NCBI GenBank assembly: GCA_001725155.1
Contig: MEFP01000005.1
Span: 62,001 to 126,000, forward strand
Origin: Lysobacteraceae bacterium SCN 69-320
Lineage (GTDB): Bacteria; Pseudomonadota; Gammaproteobacteria; Xanthomonadales; Rhodanobacteraceae
Direction: 5' to 3'
DNA length: 64,000 nt
The position numbers and the translations under genes are program-made. The notes under the pieces were generated by a model. That model worked only from the letters and a program-made list of their open reading frames with translations. It was not told where the DNA came from and searched no databases. Positions within the stretch are counted from its first letter, which is position 1. The number at the start of each line of letters is the position of its first letter. Below are positions 17,964 to 26,629 of this stretch, in pieces.

Positions 17964-19316
17964 ATGAAGGCGCTGAGCGGCTGGTTCGATTCGGTCACCC
18001 GCTGGTGGCGCAGCGACGCGTCGCCGGTGCAGGCCGTTGCGCCCGCCGATCAGGCCAGCGACGCGCTGCGCCAGCTGCTGCACGATCCGAGCGTGCCCGA
18101 ATCGGTGCGGCGCGAACTCGGCGACGAGTTCGCACGCATCGAGGCGCTGCTCGACAAGCTGGCCCGCGGCGAGCTGCACCTGGCCGTGTTCGGCCGCGTC
18201 TCGGTCGGCAAGTCCGCGCTCGGCAATGCGCTGCTCGGCGAACCCGCGTTCGAGACCGGCGTGCTGCACGGCACGACCACGCGCGCGACGCAGCAGCCGT
18301 GGACCGAAGCCGGCGGCTCGGGCCTGCACCTGATCGACACGCCCGGCATCAACGAACTCGACGGCGAGGCGCGCGAGCGCCTGGCCTTCGAGGTCGCCGA
18401 GATCAGCGATCTCGTACTGTTCGTCGTCGACGGCGACATGACCCAGGTCGAGCGCGACGCACTGGCGACGCTCGCGCGCACCGAGCGGCCGCTGCTGCTC
18501 GTGCTGAACAAGGCCGACCGCTACGAAGACGCCGAGCGCGAGCGCCTGCTTGCGCGCCTGCGCGAACACGCCGCCGGACTGCTGCCGGCGGACAACGTAC
18601 TGGCCTGCGCCGCGCAGCCGGCGCCGCTGCGCGTGATCGACGTCGACGCCGCCGGCAACGAACGCGAACGGCGCGAGACGCGTGCGCCCGACGTCACGCA
18701 GCTGCGCGAACGCCTGCTCGCGATCTGCGCGCGCGAAGGCAAGACCTTGTCGGCGCTGAACGCGGGCCTGTTCGCCGGCCGCCTGTCCGATCAGGTCGCC
18801 CAGCGCGTCGCCGAGGCGCGTCGCGACGTGGCCGACAAGATCATCCGCTACTACTGCCTGGCCAAGGGCGTCGCCGTCGCGCTGAATCCGGTGCCGGTGG
18901 CCGACCTGCTCGCCGCGGCGGCGCTGGACGCCGCGCTGGTCATGCACCTGGGCAAGGTCTACGGCATGCCGCTGACGCGGCGCGAAGCCGGCCAGCTGAT
19001 CCTGACGATCTGCGCCCAGCTCGCTGCGCTGATGGGCGCGATCTGGGGCGTGCATCTGGTCGCCTCGGCACTGAAGGTCGCCAGCGCCGGCGTGTCGACG
19101 TTGCTGACGGCCGGCGCCCAGGGCGCGCTGGCCTGGTATGCGACCCAGGTCGTCGGCCGCGCCGCCGAGCGCTACCTCGTTGCGGGCAAGTCCTGGGGCG
19201 AATCCGGCCCCAAGCGCGCGGTACAGGACATCGTCGCGCAACTCGATCGCGACTCGATCCTGCGCGAGGCGCGCGAGGAAATCCTCGCGCGGCTGCGCAG
19301 CCGCCCGGCGCGCTGA
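17964..19316 (+). CDS. Era-like GTPase with DUF697-type C-terminal domain (second copy)
   Basis: 450 aa. The N-terminus is soluble, unlike the paralogue at 14480. The G domain has P-loop GRVSVGKSA, G2 GTTTR, G3 DTPGINEL and G4 NKADR. Residues about 290-420 are the hydrophobic DUF697-type module (NPVPVADLLAAAALDAALVMHLGKVYG, LLTAGAQGALAWYATQVVGRAAE). The family is related to YcjX/YcjF proteins of unsettled function. It starts 37 bp after the second YceI gene and is probably in the same operon. Confidence 0.85.
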   Translation: MKALSGWFDSVTRWWRSDASPVQAVAPADQASDALRQLLHDPSVPESVRRELGDEFARIEALLDKLARGELHLAVFGRVSVGKSALGNALLGEPAFETGVLHGTTTRATQQPWTEAGGSGLHLIDTPGINELDGEARERLAFEVAEISDLVLFVVDGDMTQVERDALATLARTERPLLLVLNKADRYEDAERERLLARLREHAAGLLPADNVLACAAQPAPLRVIDVDAAGNERERRETRAPDVTQLRERLLAICAREGKTLSALNAGLFAGRLSDQVAQRVAEARRDVADKIIRYYCLAKGVAVALNPVPVADLLAAAALDAALVMHLGKVYGMPLTRREAGQLILTICAQLAALMGAIWGVHLVASALKVASAGVSTLLTAGAQGALAWYATQVVGRAAERYLVAGKSWGESGPKRAVQDIVAQLDRDSILREAREEILARLRSRPAR

Positions 19317-19345
19317 GCCGCGCCGCCCGCACGGAAGGTCAGGAC

Positions 19346-19957
19346 ATGCTGCTGCAACTCACCGCCGCCCAGGGGCCGGACGAATGCGCGCTGGCGGTGG
19401 CCAAGGCCCTGCAGCGCCTGCAGCAGGAAGCGCAAGCCGCCGGCGTCGACGTCGAGATCGTCGAGTCCCAGGCCGGCGCGACTGCCGGCAGCTGGCAGTC
19501 GCTGCTGCTGGCGCTCGACGGCGCCGCCGCGGCCGAACTCGCCGCGAGCTGGAGCGGCAGCCTGCTGTGGATCTGCGCCAGCCCGCTGCGACCGCAGCAC
19601 CGGCGCAAGAACTGGTTCTTCGGCGGACGCTGCTTCGCGCCGCCGCCGGCGACACTGGAATCGGAAATCCGCTTCGAGACCCTGCGCGCCTCCGGCCCCG
19701 GCGGCCAGCACGTCAACACCACGGCCAGCGCCGTGCGTGCGACGCATGTAGCCAGCGGCATCAGCGTGAAGGTGCAGAACGGACGCAGCCAGCATGCCAA
19801 TCGCCGCCTCGCGATCGCGCTGATCGGGCGGCGCCTGCAGGAACAGGCCGAAGCACGCAACGACGCGCAGCGCGCGCAACGCCGCCAGGCCCATTACGAA
19901 GTCGACCGCGGCAATCCGCGCCGCGTGTTTCGCGGCGCCGCCTTCGTACCGGACTGA
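19346..19957 (+). CDS. prfH: Peptide chain release factor H (rescue factor)
   Basis: 203 aa, full length for PrfH. It has no stop-codon-recognition domain. GGQ lies at residues 119-121 in ASGPGGQHVNTT, which is the peptidyl-tRNA-hydrolysing motif. The basic C-terminus is RRQAHYEVDRGNPRRVFRG. PrfH frees ribosomes whose 16S decoding centre has been cut, and it is usually encoded next to the RNA ligase RtcB2, which reseals the RNA. No rtcB-like gene is present here or anywhere in this window, so this copy is an orphan locally. It starts 29 bp after the GTPase gene. Confidence 0.93.
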   Translation: MLLQLTAAQGPDECALAVAKALQRLQQEAQAAGVDVEIVESQAGATAGSWQSLLLALDGAAAAELAASWSGSLLWICASPLRPQHRRKNWFFGGRCFAPPPATLESEIRFETLRASGPGGQHVNTTASAVRATHVASGISVKVQNGRSQHANRRLAIALIGRRLQEQAEARNDAQRAQRRQAHYEVDRGNPRRVFRGAAFVPD

Positions 19958-19971
19958 CGTGCCGGACCGGA

Positions 19972-20208
19972 TCAGCCGCCGGCCAGCCAGGCGCTGACCC
20001 GTACCGCGTCGAACGGCCAGTCCAGCTCGCGCTGGCGGTCGTCGTCGCGCAGCACCGGCACGCGCTCGCCGTACAGCGCCTCCAGGCCGTTGTCGTCGTC
20101 GATGAACACGCTGGCGAAATCCGGCGCGCGCGCCTGGGCCAGCACCTCCAGCGCCAGATCGCAGAGATGGCAGTCGTCGCGCTGGAACAGGACAAGTCGC
20201 ATCGTCAT
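19972..20208 (-). CDS. Glutaredoxin-like (DUF836-type) small thiol protein
   Basis: 78 aa. The thioredoxin fold begins MRLVLFQRDDCHLCDLALEVL with a CxxC redox centre (CHLC). A cis-Pro strand VPVLRDDD follows, then a Trp/Pro-rich C-terminus. It fits the short glutaredoxin family (DUF836) that reduces disulfides or handles glutathione. The ATG at 20208 is chosen because the fold begins right after it; 20202 is possible, and neither has a clear ribosome site. It is convergent with prfH, 14 bp apart. Confidence 0.8.
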   Translation of the reverse strand: MTMRLVLFQRDDCHLCDLALEVLAQARAPDFASVFIDDDNGLEALYGERVPVLRDDDRQRELDWPFDAVRVSAWLAGG

Positions 20209-20232
20209 AAAGCCGGTTCGGTCAGGGCCGGA

Positions 20233-20238
20233 TAGAAT
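20233..20238 (+). promoter_or_regulatory. Putative -10 box of sdaA
   Basis: TAGAAT about 30 bases upstream of the sdaA ATG. The same TAGAAT hexamer precedes tamA and etfB in this window, which suggests it is the local housekeeping -10 form. No clear -35 was seen. Confidence 0.45.
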
Positions 20239-20267
20239 AATCAACCCAGCCCGTCGGAAACCGGTTC

Positions 20268-21650
<1,383 letters not shown>

Positions 21651-21666
21651 AGCGCAGGCGCGGGCC

Positions 21667-22410
21667 TCACTCCTCGTCGCAGTCGGCGCGCGCGTCGGCC
21701 TTGCGCCGCGCGGCGTCCTGGGCAACTGCCGGGTTGTACAGGCCGACATAGGCGCCGTACCTGCGCGCGGCCTTCTCGCCGAGGCTTTCATCAGGCGTGT
21801 ACGCGTCCGCGAAGCGCGTGCGCTTGCAGCGCACGAGGTTGTGGCCGCGCTGCAGCATCTCCTGCGCGGCGAGCTTGCCGCGCTCGATCGGGTGCGCCGC
21901 GTCCTCGGCCGGCGCGGCTGGCGCCAGGCGCAGGCTGCCGTCGGCGTTGTAGAGATTCGGCGTCGCGACGATGCCTTCGGCCTCGCCGCTGGACGCGGCC
22001 GGCGCTTCGACCGGACGCTGGCCGCGATCCGGCCGCGGCGGCGCCGGTGCGTTGTGCGCGGCGCCCTTCGGCGGCGCGGCGACCTGCAGCGGCGGCAGCT
22101 CGCGCACGGCCGCGGCCTCGATCGGCGGCGGCAGTTCGATCAGGCTGACCTGGATCACGTCGCGGCGGTCTTCGACGACCGGCTTGGGCTTCATCGCGTC
22201 GCGCACGAGCAGCGCGAGCAGCACGTGGGCGAGCACGGCAATCGCGACGGCGACGAGGATGCGGCGCCAGCTCACGTCCGGCGGCCGCCAGCGCAGCTCG
22301 TGCAGCAGATCGCGCCGCAGCGGCAACACCCCTGCTACCGCCTGGGCCGGGTCCGCGATGCTGGAATGGCGCGGCCGCTCGGGCCGGGACGGCTGCGCTT
22401 CGGCGCTCAT
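21667..22410 (-). CDS. Single-pass inner-membrane protein of unknown function (TonB-like layout)
   Basis: 247 aa. The N-terminal 50 residues are cytoplasmic. One membrane helix spans about residues 51-69 (ILVAVAIAVLAHVLLALLV). A Pro-rich periplasmic stretch follows (IELPPPIEAAAVRELPPL), then a C-terminal part with VRCKRTRFADAYTPDES and CDEE. The layout, including QVSLIELPPP after the helix, recalls TonB or proteobacterial energy-transducer N-termini, but no TonB C-domain is present. A plausible promoter lies upstream, with TGGC-TACACT read on the minus strand near 22437-22446. It is convergent with sdaA. Confidence 0.7.
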   Translation of the reverse strand: MSAEAQPSRPERPRHSSIADPAQAVAGVLPLRRDLLHELRWRPPDVSWRRILVAVAIAVLAHVLLALLVRDAMKPKPVVEDRRDVIQVSLIELPPPIEAAAVRELPPLQVAAPPKGAAHNAPAPPRPDRGQRPVEAPAASSGEAEGIVATPNLYNADGSLRLAPAAPAEDAAHPIERGKLAAQEMLQRGHNLVRCKRTRFADAYTPDESLGEKAARRYGAYVGLYNPAVAQDAARRKADARADCDEE

Positions 22411-22585
22411 GCGATCAGGCGACGGGAAAGGCGCGCAGTGTAGCCAGCGCGCCCATTAGAAATCGGTTAGCCCGAAGCGGACTCGAGCGGCGCATATCTG
22501 TTCCGTTCATCTGTCCACTTGGCCACTCCGCGCCGGGCAGCACATTTCCGCTGCGCGGCGAGATCAGGCAAGCTCGGACCCTTGC

Positions 22586-22659
22586 TCCGGGGTAGTTCAG
22601 CGGCAGAACGTTCGGCTCTAACCGGATGGGCGCTGGTTCGAATCCAGCCCCCGGACCCA
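22586..22659 (+). tRNA. tRNA-like gene with CUA (amber) anticodon and encoded CCA
   Basis: 74 nt. The acceptor stem TCCGGGG (22586-22592) pairs perfectly with CCCCGGA (22649-22655), followed by discriminator C and an encoded CCA (22657-22659). The D stem GTTC/GAAC (22595-22598 with 22606-22609) has loop AGCGGCA with A14, G18-G19 and A21. The T stem GCTGG/CCAGC (22632-22636 with 22644-22648) closes loop TTCGAAT. The anticodon arm is odd. TTCGG (22611-22615) pairs with CCGGA (22622-22626, one G-U), leaving a 6-nt loop CTCTAA with U33 and CUA at 22618-22620. A 7-nt loop would force two stem mismatches. It could be a suppressor-like tRNA, a non-decoding tRNA with another job, or a tRNA-shaped leader of the gene 28 bp downstream. 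Confidence 0.8.
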
Positions 22660-22687
22660 GTACGTCAATACGGATGACGGCCATTCG

Positions 22688-24997
22688 ATGAGCACGAACG
22701 ACGACGAGATCGACGAGTCCGGCGCGGGCGTCGGTGCCGGCTATGCCGCCTTCCAGCTGTCCAGGGCGCTGGATACGCAGCGCACCCATGCGGACCCGGA
22801 CGTCCGTGCCCGCGCCGCGCAGCGCATCGCACGCTGGCAGGCCGTGCTCGCTCATGCGCTGGACCAGACCGCCGATTTCGGATCCCGCACGCCACTCGCG
22901 GGGATTCCGGCCTGGGTCACCCTCGATGTCGCCACCGGCGGTTTCGCCACCGGCGGCCTGCGGGCCGGCGGCGAACTGGCCGATCACGAACGCGACATGG
23001 CGCTTGCGCTGCCGGGCCTACGGGAAGGCCACGAACGTCTCGACCTCAACGTGCACCACCTTTCCGCGGCAGGACTGCAGGCGCTGCAATCCCGCCTCGA
23101 GGACGGCAATTACGCCGTCGACGTCCCCGAGGAAGGCGCACTGCTCATCGTGGCCTGGCTGCTCCGGCATGGCCACGACCGCGAGGCGCAGGCAGTCATC
23201 GGAACGATCGCGCCGTTCTTCGAGCGGCTGCGCTTCTTTCCGCGTGCCGGCACCGCATCGGCGGCCAGCGGAGAGGTTTGCGTTGCCAGTGCCGGCAGCG
23301 TGCAGCGGCAACTCGAATCGCTGGAGCCGCAGCGACAGATCGAAATGCAGCGGCGGGCGATCGACGTGTGGCTGCCGCTCTACGACACGGCAGTAGCGTT
23401 GTTCCTGGAAACCTACGAGGACGGCTGGCCCTGCCAGCGGTTTGCATCGGCGTGGCCGGGCGCGGCAAGGACCGCCGTCGCGGCATTCGCGGCCGCGCAA
23501 CGCCAGGCGGCCGAAGCGAAGCAGGTCGACAAACACCGCGTCGCCGAGCTTTACGCACTGCTGGAACGCTGCCTGCAGGGACCGGAAACCCTGGACGGCC
23601 GGGCGGTCGGCCGCGTTCGCCGCATCGTCGACGATTTCGTGCGCAAACACGGCCGCCCCGCCAGCATCGACCACCAGCTGCGGCGCGCCCGCCAGCGCGC
23701 CGATGTCAGCGGGCCGCCGCATGCGCGGATCGGCGAAACCGTCGCCGATCGTCTGCGCCGCCAAGTCGCCGCCGATGACGGTATCGACGACCTGGAATCA
23801 CTGCTGCAGCCGGTCACCGCGGATGAAAGCGAGCGGTTCGCCCTGCCCGTGGGAACGGCGATTCCCGCCGGCATACGGCATCGGCTGCGTCGCTGCCGGC
23901 GCGCGCCGATCGAACAACTGGTCGAGGAAGGCGTCATCACCTCGGCCGAAGTGATCGCCCAGCTGCTGCCGCAGCTCGCCGGACAGATCCACGGCGCCGC
24001 GTTCGCGGATCCGGCCCTGCGCGGACTGTTCGCGGCAATCTATCGCGCCTTCCGCCGTCGCCGTTCGCTGCTGCTGCTCAACCTGGAGCGCCAGGTCGCG
24101 TTCGACGAGTTGCCGTGGATCGCCGCATTGAAGTCACTGCGCAGGACCGGCGGCGAGGCTGCCGCATCGGCCAGGGCGACACTGGTGCAGACTGCGGCGC
24201 TGACCGTGCGCGCCTTTCCGCAGACCATCGTGCCGAACAAGCTGCTGCGGGAGTTCGGCGCACTGGCCCGGACTGCCGACACGCCCTGTACCTTTACCGA
24301 GGAACTGGCAGCCGACATTTTCATGGGACGCTTCTCCCCGACGTTCGTGCGCGCGGCCGAACTTGCGATCCGCTCGCTGCCCGGCGACAGTCTCTATGCG
24401 AACTACTACGCGATAGATGCCGCCACGGCTTCCCGCGTGTTCGACCTGGCCAGACAGTCCAGCGCCGGAAAAAGCTCGGCGACCGACGGCCTGGCCGAGC
24501 TCTGCGCCGAGCGCGCCGGCGTTTCGCCGGGCACCTGGCGGCCGGCGATCAACGGCACGATCATCGAACAGCAGCAGATTCTGACGACCCACAACCTCGC
24601 GCCGATGTTCGGCGAGCTCGGGCTCGCTCCGCTGCTGCAAGCCGAATTGCCGCCCCTGGCATTGAGGACCTTCGACTGGATCTGCCGTCGCCTGGAGCGG
24701 CTGCCGCCGGGCGGGCATGCCCGGCTCATTGCGGTCAAGAAATGTGCCTACGCCTGGCGCCAGATGATGTTCTATCTGTCGCATGCGGGCTCGCAGCCGC
24801 GCACCGACACGATCGCCGAGATCGTCGCGACATTCGAGTCGCGCAAACCTTCGTTCGCGCATCGGCTCGGGCCGGCACTGCGCGGACTGCAGCGCGCCGC
24901 TGCCGGCGCAGTGCTGCCGCAGCGGCAGGCCGATGTCGACGGCTCGCGGGTGTTCCTGGGCTGGACGTCGGGTCGTCACTGGCTGCTGGCGGACTGA
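22688..24997 (+). CDS. Large protein of unknown family immediately behind the tRNA-like gene
   Basis: 769 aa. I do not recognise it. There is no signal peptide, membrane helix, P-loop, nuclease motif or zinc cluster that I can see. The chain looks mostly helical. The middle third is Arg-rich (IDHQLRRARQRADVSG, RHRLRRCRRAPIEQ, AFRRRRSLLLL), compatible with RNA binding. The most conserved-looking block is near residues 625-700: IEQQQILTTHNLAPMFGELG, then RLIAVKKCAYAWRQMMFYLS. The ATG has only a weak ribosome site (GGATG region) and lies 28 bp after the tRNA CCA. The two are probably on one transcript and would need RNase cleavage. Composition is like the neighbours, so there is no obvious sign of very recent transfer. 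Confidence 0.8.
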   Translation: MSTNDDEIDESGAGVGAGYAAFQLSRALDTQRTHADPDVRARAAQRIARWQAVLAHALDQTADFGSRTPLAGIPAWVTLDVATGGFATGGLRAGGELADHERDMALALPGLREGHERLDLNVHHLSAAGLQALQSRLEDGNYAVDVPEEGALLIVAWLLRHGHDREAQAVIGTIAPFFERLRFFPRAGTASAASGEVCVASAGSVQRQLESLEPQRQIEMQRRAIDVWLPLYDTAVALFLETYEDGWPCQRFASAWPGAARTAVAAFAAAQRQAAEAKQVDKHRVAELYALLERCLQGPETLDGRAVGRVRRIVDDFVRKHGRPASIDHQLRRARQRADVSGPPHARIGETVADRLRRQVAADDGIDDLESLLQPVTADESERFALPVGTAIPAGIRHRLRRCRRAPIEQLVEEGVITSAEVIAQLLPQLAGQIHGAAFADPALRGLFAAIYRAFRRRRSLLLLNLERQVAFDELPWIAALKSLRRTGGEAAASARATLVQTAALTVRAFPQTIVPNKLLREFGALARTADTPCTFTEELAADIFMGRFSPTFVRAAELAIRSLPGDSLYANYYAIDAATASRVFDLARQSSAGKSSATDGLAELCAERAGVSPGTWRPAINGTIIEQQQILTTHNLAPMFGELGLAPLLQAELPPLALRTFDWICRRLERLPPGGHARLIAVKKCAYAWRQMMFYLSHAGSQPRTDTIAEIVATFESRKPSFAHRLGPALRGLQRAAAGAVLPQRQADVDGSRVFLGWTSGRHWLLAD

Positions 24998-25012
24998 ACG
25001 CGCCGCCGACCG

Positions 25013-25043
25013 AAAAAAAAAACGGGCACCCGAAGGTGCCCGT
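25013..25043 (-). terminator. Intrinsic terminator of the glycine-zipper gene
   Basis: A perfect 9-bp stem ACGGGCACC/GGTGCCCGT (25022-25030 with 25035-25043) has a CGAA tetraloop. A run of ten A on the plus strand (25013-25022) is a T-run after the hairpin when read leftward. A second hairpin (25102-25109 with 25117-25124) lies closer to the gene end. For the rightward 769-aa gene the hairpin lacks a following T-run, so it would be a poor terminator in that direction. Confidence 0.88.
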
Positions 25044-25135
25044 CTGTCCCGATCCGGCATCATCCGGATGCCGGTGTGTCTGCGCTCTGAGGTCGGGTAA
25101 AGGCGCCGGTTTCAAGCCGGCGCCGGCCGGTCCTC

Positions 25136-25711
25136 TTATTCCGCCGGCGTCACGCCGCGGTCGACCCGGACGCGCAGGCGATTGCCCGGGTGATGGTCCA
25201 TGGTGGTGTGGTAGATATCGCCGCGATAGCGGTAGGTGACCTCGTAGCCGACGACATCGTTGTTGCCGCGCCAGGCGGTTTCCTGACGACAGCGGGTCTC
25301 GTAGTCGCGGACATAGCCGCCGCCGGTCTCGTAGTAGTCGCCGCGGCGGTGCGAGGCGTTGTTGCCGACCGCGCCGCCGATCACCGCACCGGCGATCGTC
25401 GCCGCCTTGCGGCCGTCGCCCTTGCCGACCTGGTTGCCGAGCGCACCGCCGATGACGGCGCCGAGCAGGGTCGAACCGGTATGGTCGCGGCGCGCCGTAT
25501 AGCCCGGCTCGTAACGATCCACCGGCTGGTCGTAGCAGACCTCGCGGCTTACCGGGCGACTGGAGCGTTCAATGATCGGATCGACGTCGACGACGGTGGC
25601 CCAGTCGTAGCGGACTTCGTAACGGCCGTAATCGCCGCGGTAGGCAAGGGCCGGAGTGGAAAGCGCCGCGCCGGCAACCAGTGCCATCGTGATGAAAGTA
25701 AGGTTCTTCAT
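25136..25711 (-). CDS. Glycine-zipper 2TM-domain envelope protein
   Basis: 191 aa. A signal peptide MKNLTFITMALVAGAALSTP is followed by a Tyr/Arg-rich region with two Cys. The glycine zipper lies at about residues 80-118 (LLGAVIGGALGNQVG ... AGAVIGGAVGNNASH), as in the 17-kDa rickettsial surface antigen / SlyB-like family. The C-terminus is RYRGDIYHTTMDHHPGNRLRVRV. Probably an outer-membrane or periplasmic protein affecting envelope integrity. A strong AGGAGG ribosome site lies 4 bp before the ATG, and a strong terminator follows, suggesting a well-expressed single-gene unit. Confidence 0.88.
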   Translation of the reverse strand: MKNLTFITMALVAGAALSTPALAYRGDYGRYEVRYDWATVVDVDPIIERSSRPVSREVCYDQPVDRYEPGYTARRDHTGSTLLGAVIGGALGNQVGKGDGRKAATIAGAVIGGAVGNNASHRRGDYYETGGGYVRDYETRCRQETAWRGNNDVVGYEVTYRYRGDIYHTTMDHHPGNRLRVRVDRGVTPAE

Positions 25712-25830
25712 GTCGCCTCCTGACTCCGGGCAACGAATTCCCGGTTGCCGCCCAAGTTAGGGGCGTGCGAATGAATTCCCAGTTAATTCCAGCAGTTACG
25801 TATCGTTCATTCAGCTTGAGGCCGGTCTCG

Positions 25831-26547
25831 TCACGGCTTTGCAGTGTGTGTCACGGACTGTATCCAGGCCAGCGCCGCGGCTGCGGTCGCCGCCGCGCGA
25901 CGACCCAGCAGCGGTCCGACATGGCTTGCCTGCAGCGGCCAGAACGTCGCGCCGAGGCGCTGTGCGAGCGCCTGGCTGGCCTCCATCGGCACGGCCTCGT
26001 CGAGCTCGGCGGCGATGACGAGCACGGGGCAGCCCGGCGGCAGCACGTCGATGCCGTCGACTGCATCGCTCAGCACGGCAGCCGACTCGTCGCGCCAGCG
26101 GCGGAACGCATGATGCTGTGCGGCCGCGTCGGCATCGGGCAAGGCACGCTGCGTGCTCGCGAAGCGGCGCCGGCTGGCCCAGAGCACGATGTCGCCATCG
26201 CTGCGCCGGGCGGTTGGCCGCGGCGCGATGCCGCGCGGCGGCAGCGCATCGACGAGAACCAGCGCCGACGCCTCGACCTGCGCGGCCAGTGCCAGCGCGA
26301 TCAGCCCGCCGAGGCTCGCGCCGATCAGGCAGGGCCGCGGCAACGCCAGGGCCGCGGCGCGCGCCTGGGCCAGGTAGTCGGCCAGCCGCGTCCGCGCCAG
26401 GCCGGCCGCAGCCGGCATCAGTTCCGGTGCGACGAACGGCCGCGCCTGCGCCTGCCAGACGCGCTGCCAGATCGTCCATTCCCAGGCGCCGCCCCCGGCG
26501 CCGTGGATCGCCAGGGCCGGTATCGTCGTGTCGTCGTTTCGTTGCAT
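25831..26547 (-). CDS. Alpha/beta hydrolase
   Basis: 238 aa. The core is intact: the oxyanion-hole region AIHGAGGGAWEW, the nucleophile elbow GASLGGL (Ser), the acid region VLVIAAELDEAVP and a late His in ASHVGPLLG. The fold matches small esterases/hydrolases of the MhpC/BioH type; the substrate is unknown. The ATG at 26547 is used; 26556 would add three residues (MRT), and neither has a clear ribosome site. It diverges from the TPR regulator, with 82 bp between. Confidence 0.85.
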   Translation of the reverse strand: MQRNDDTTIPALAIHGAGGGAWEWTIWQRVWQAQARPFVAPELMPAAAGLARTRLADYLAQARAAALALPRPCLIGASLGGLIALALAAQVEASALVLVDALPPRGIAPRPTARRSDGDIVLWASRRRFASTQRALPDADAAAQHHAFRRWRDESAAVLSDAVDGIDVLPPGCPVLVIAAELDEAVPMEASQALAQRLGATFWPLQASHVGPLLGRRAAATAAAALAWIQSVTHTAKP

Positions 26548-26629
26548 GGTGCGCATTATCGGCAGCGATCGTCGTCGGACCACCCGCGCCGATGGCGCAT
26601 ACGGCCGGGCGCAGGCTACGCTGCCGCGG

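Noticed and set aside
22586-22659. Simple annotation as a normal tRNA-Gln or tRNA-Gly
   Set aside because: The D-arm resembles these, but the anticodon position reads CUA and the loop has six nucleotides, so an ordinary isoacceptor call is not supported.
25013-25043. Terminator for the rightward 769-aa gene
   Set aside because: On the plus strand the A-run is before the hairpin and no T-run follows; the element is oriented for the leftward gene.
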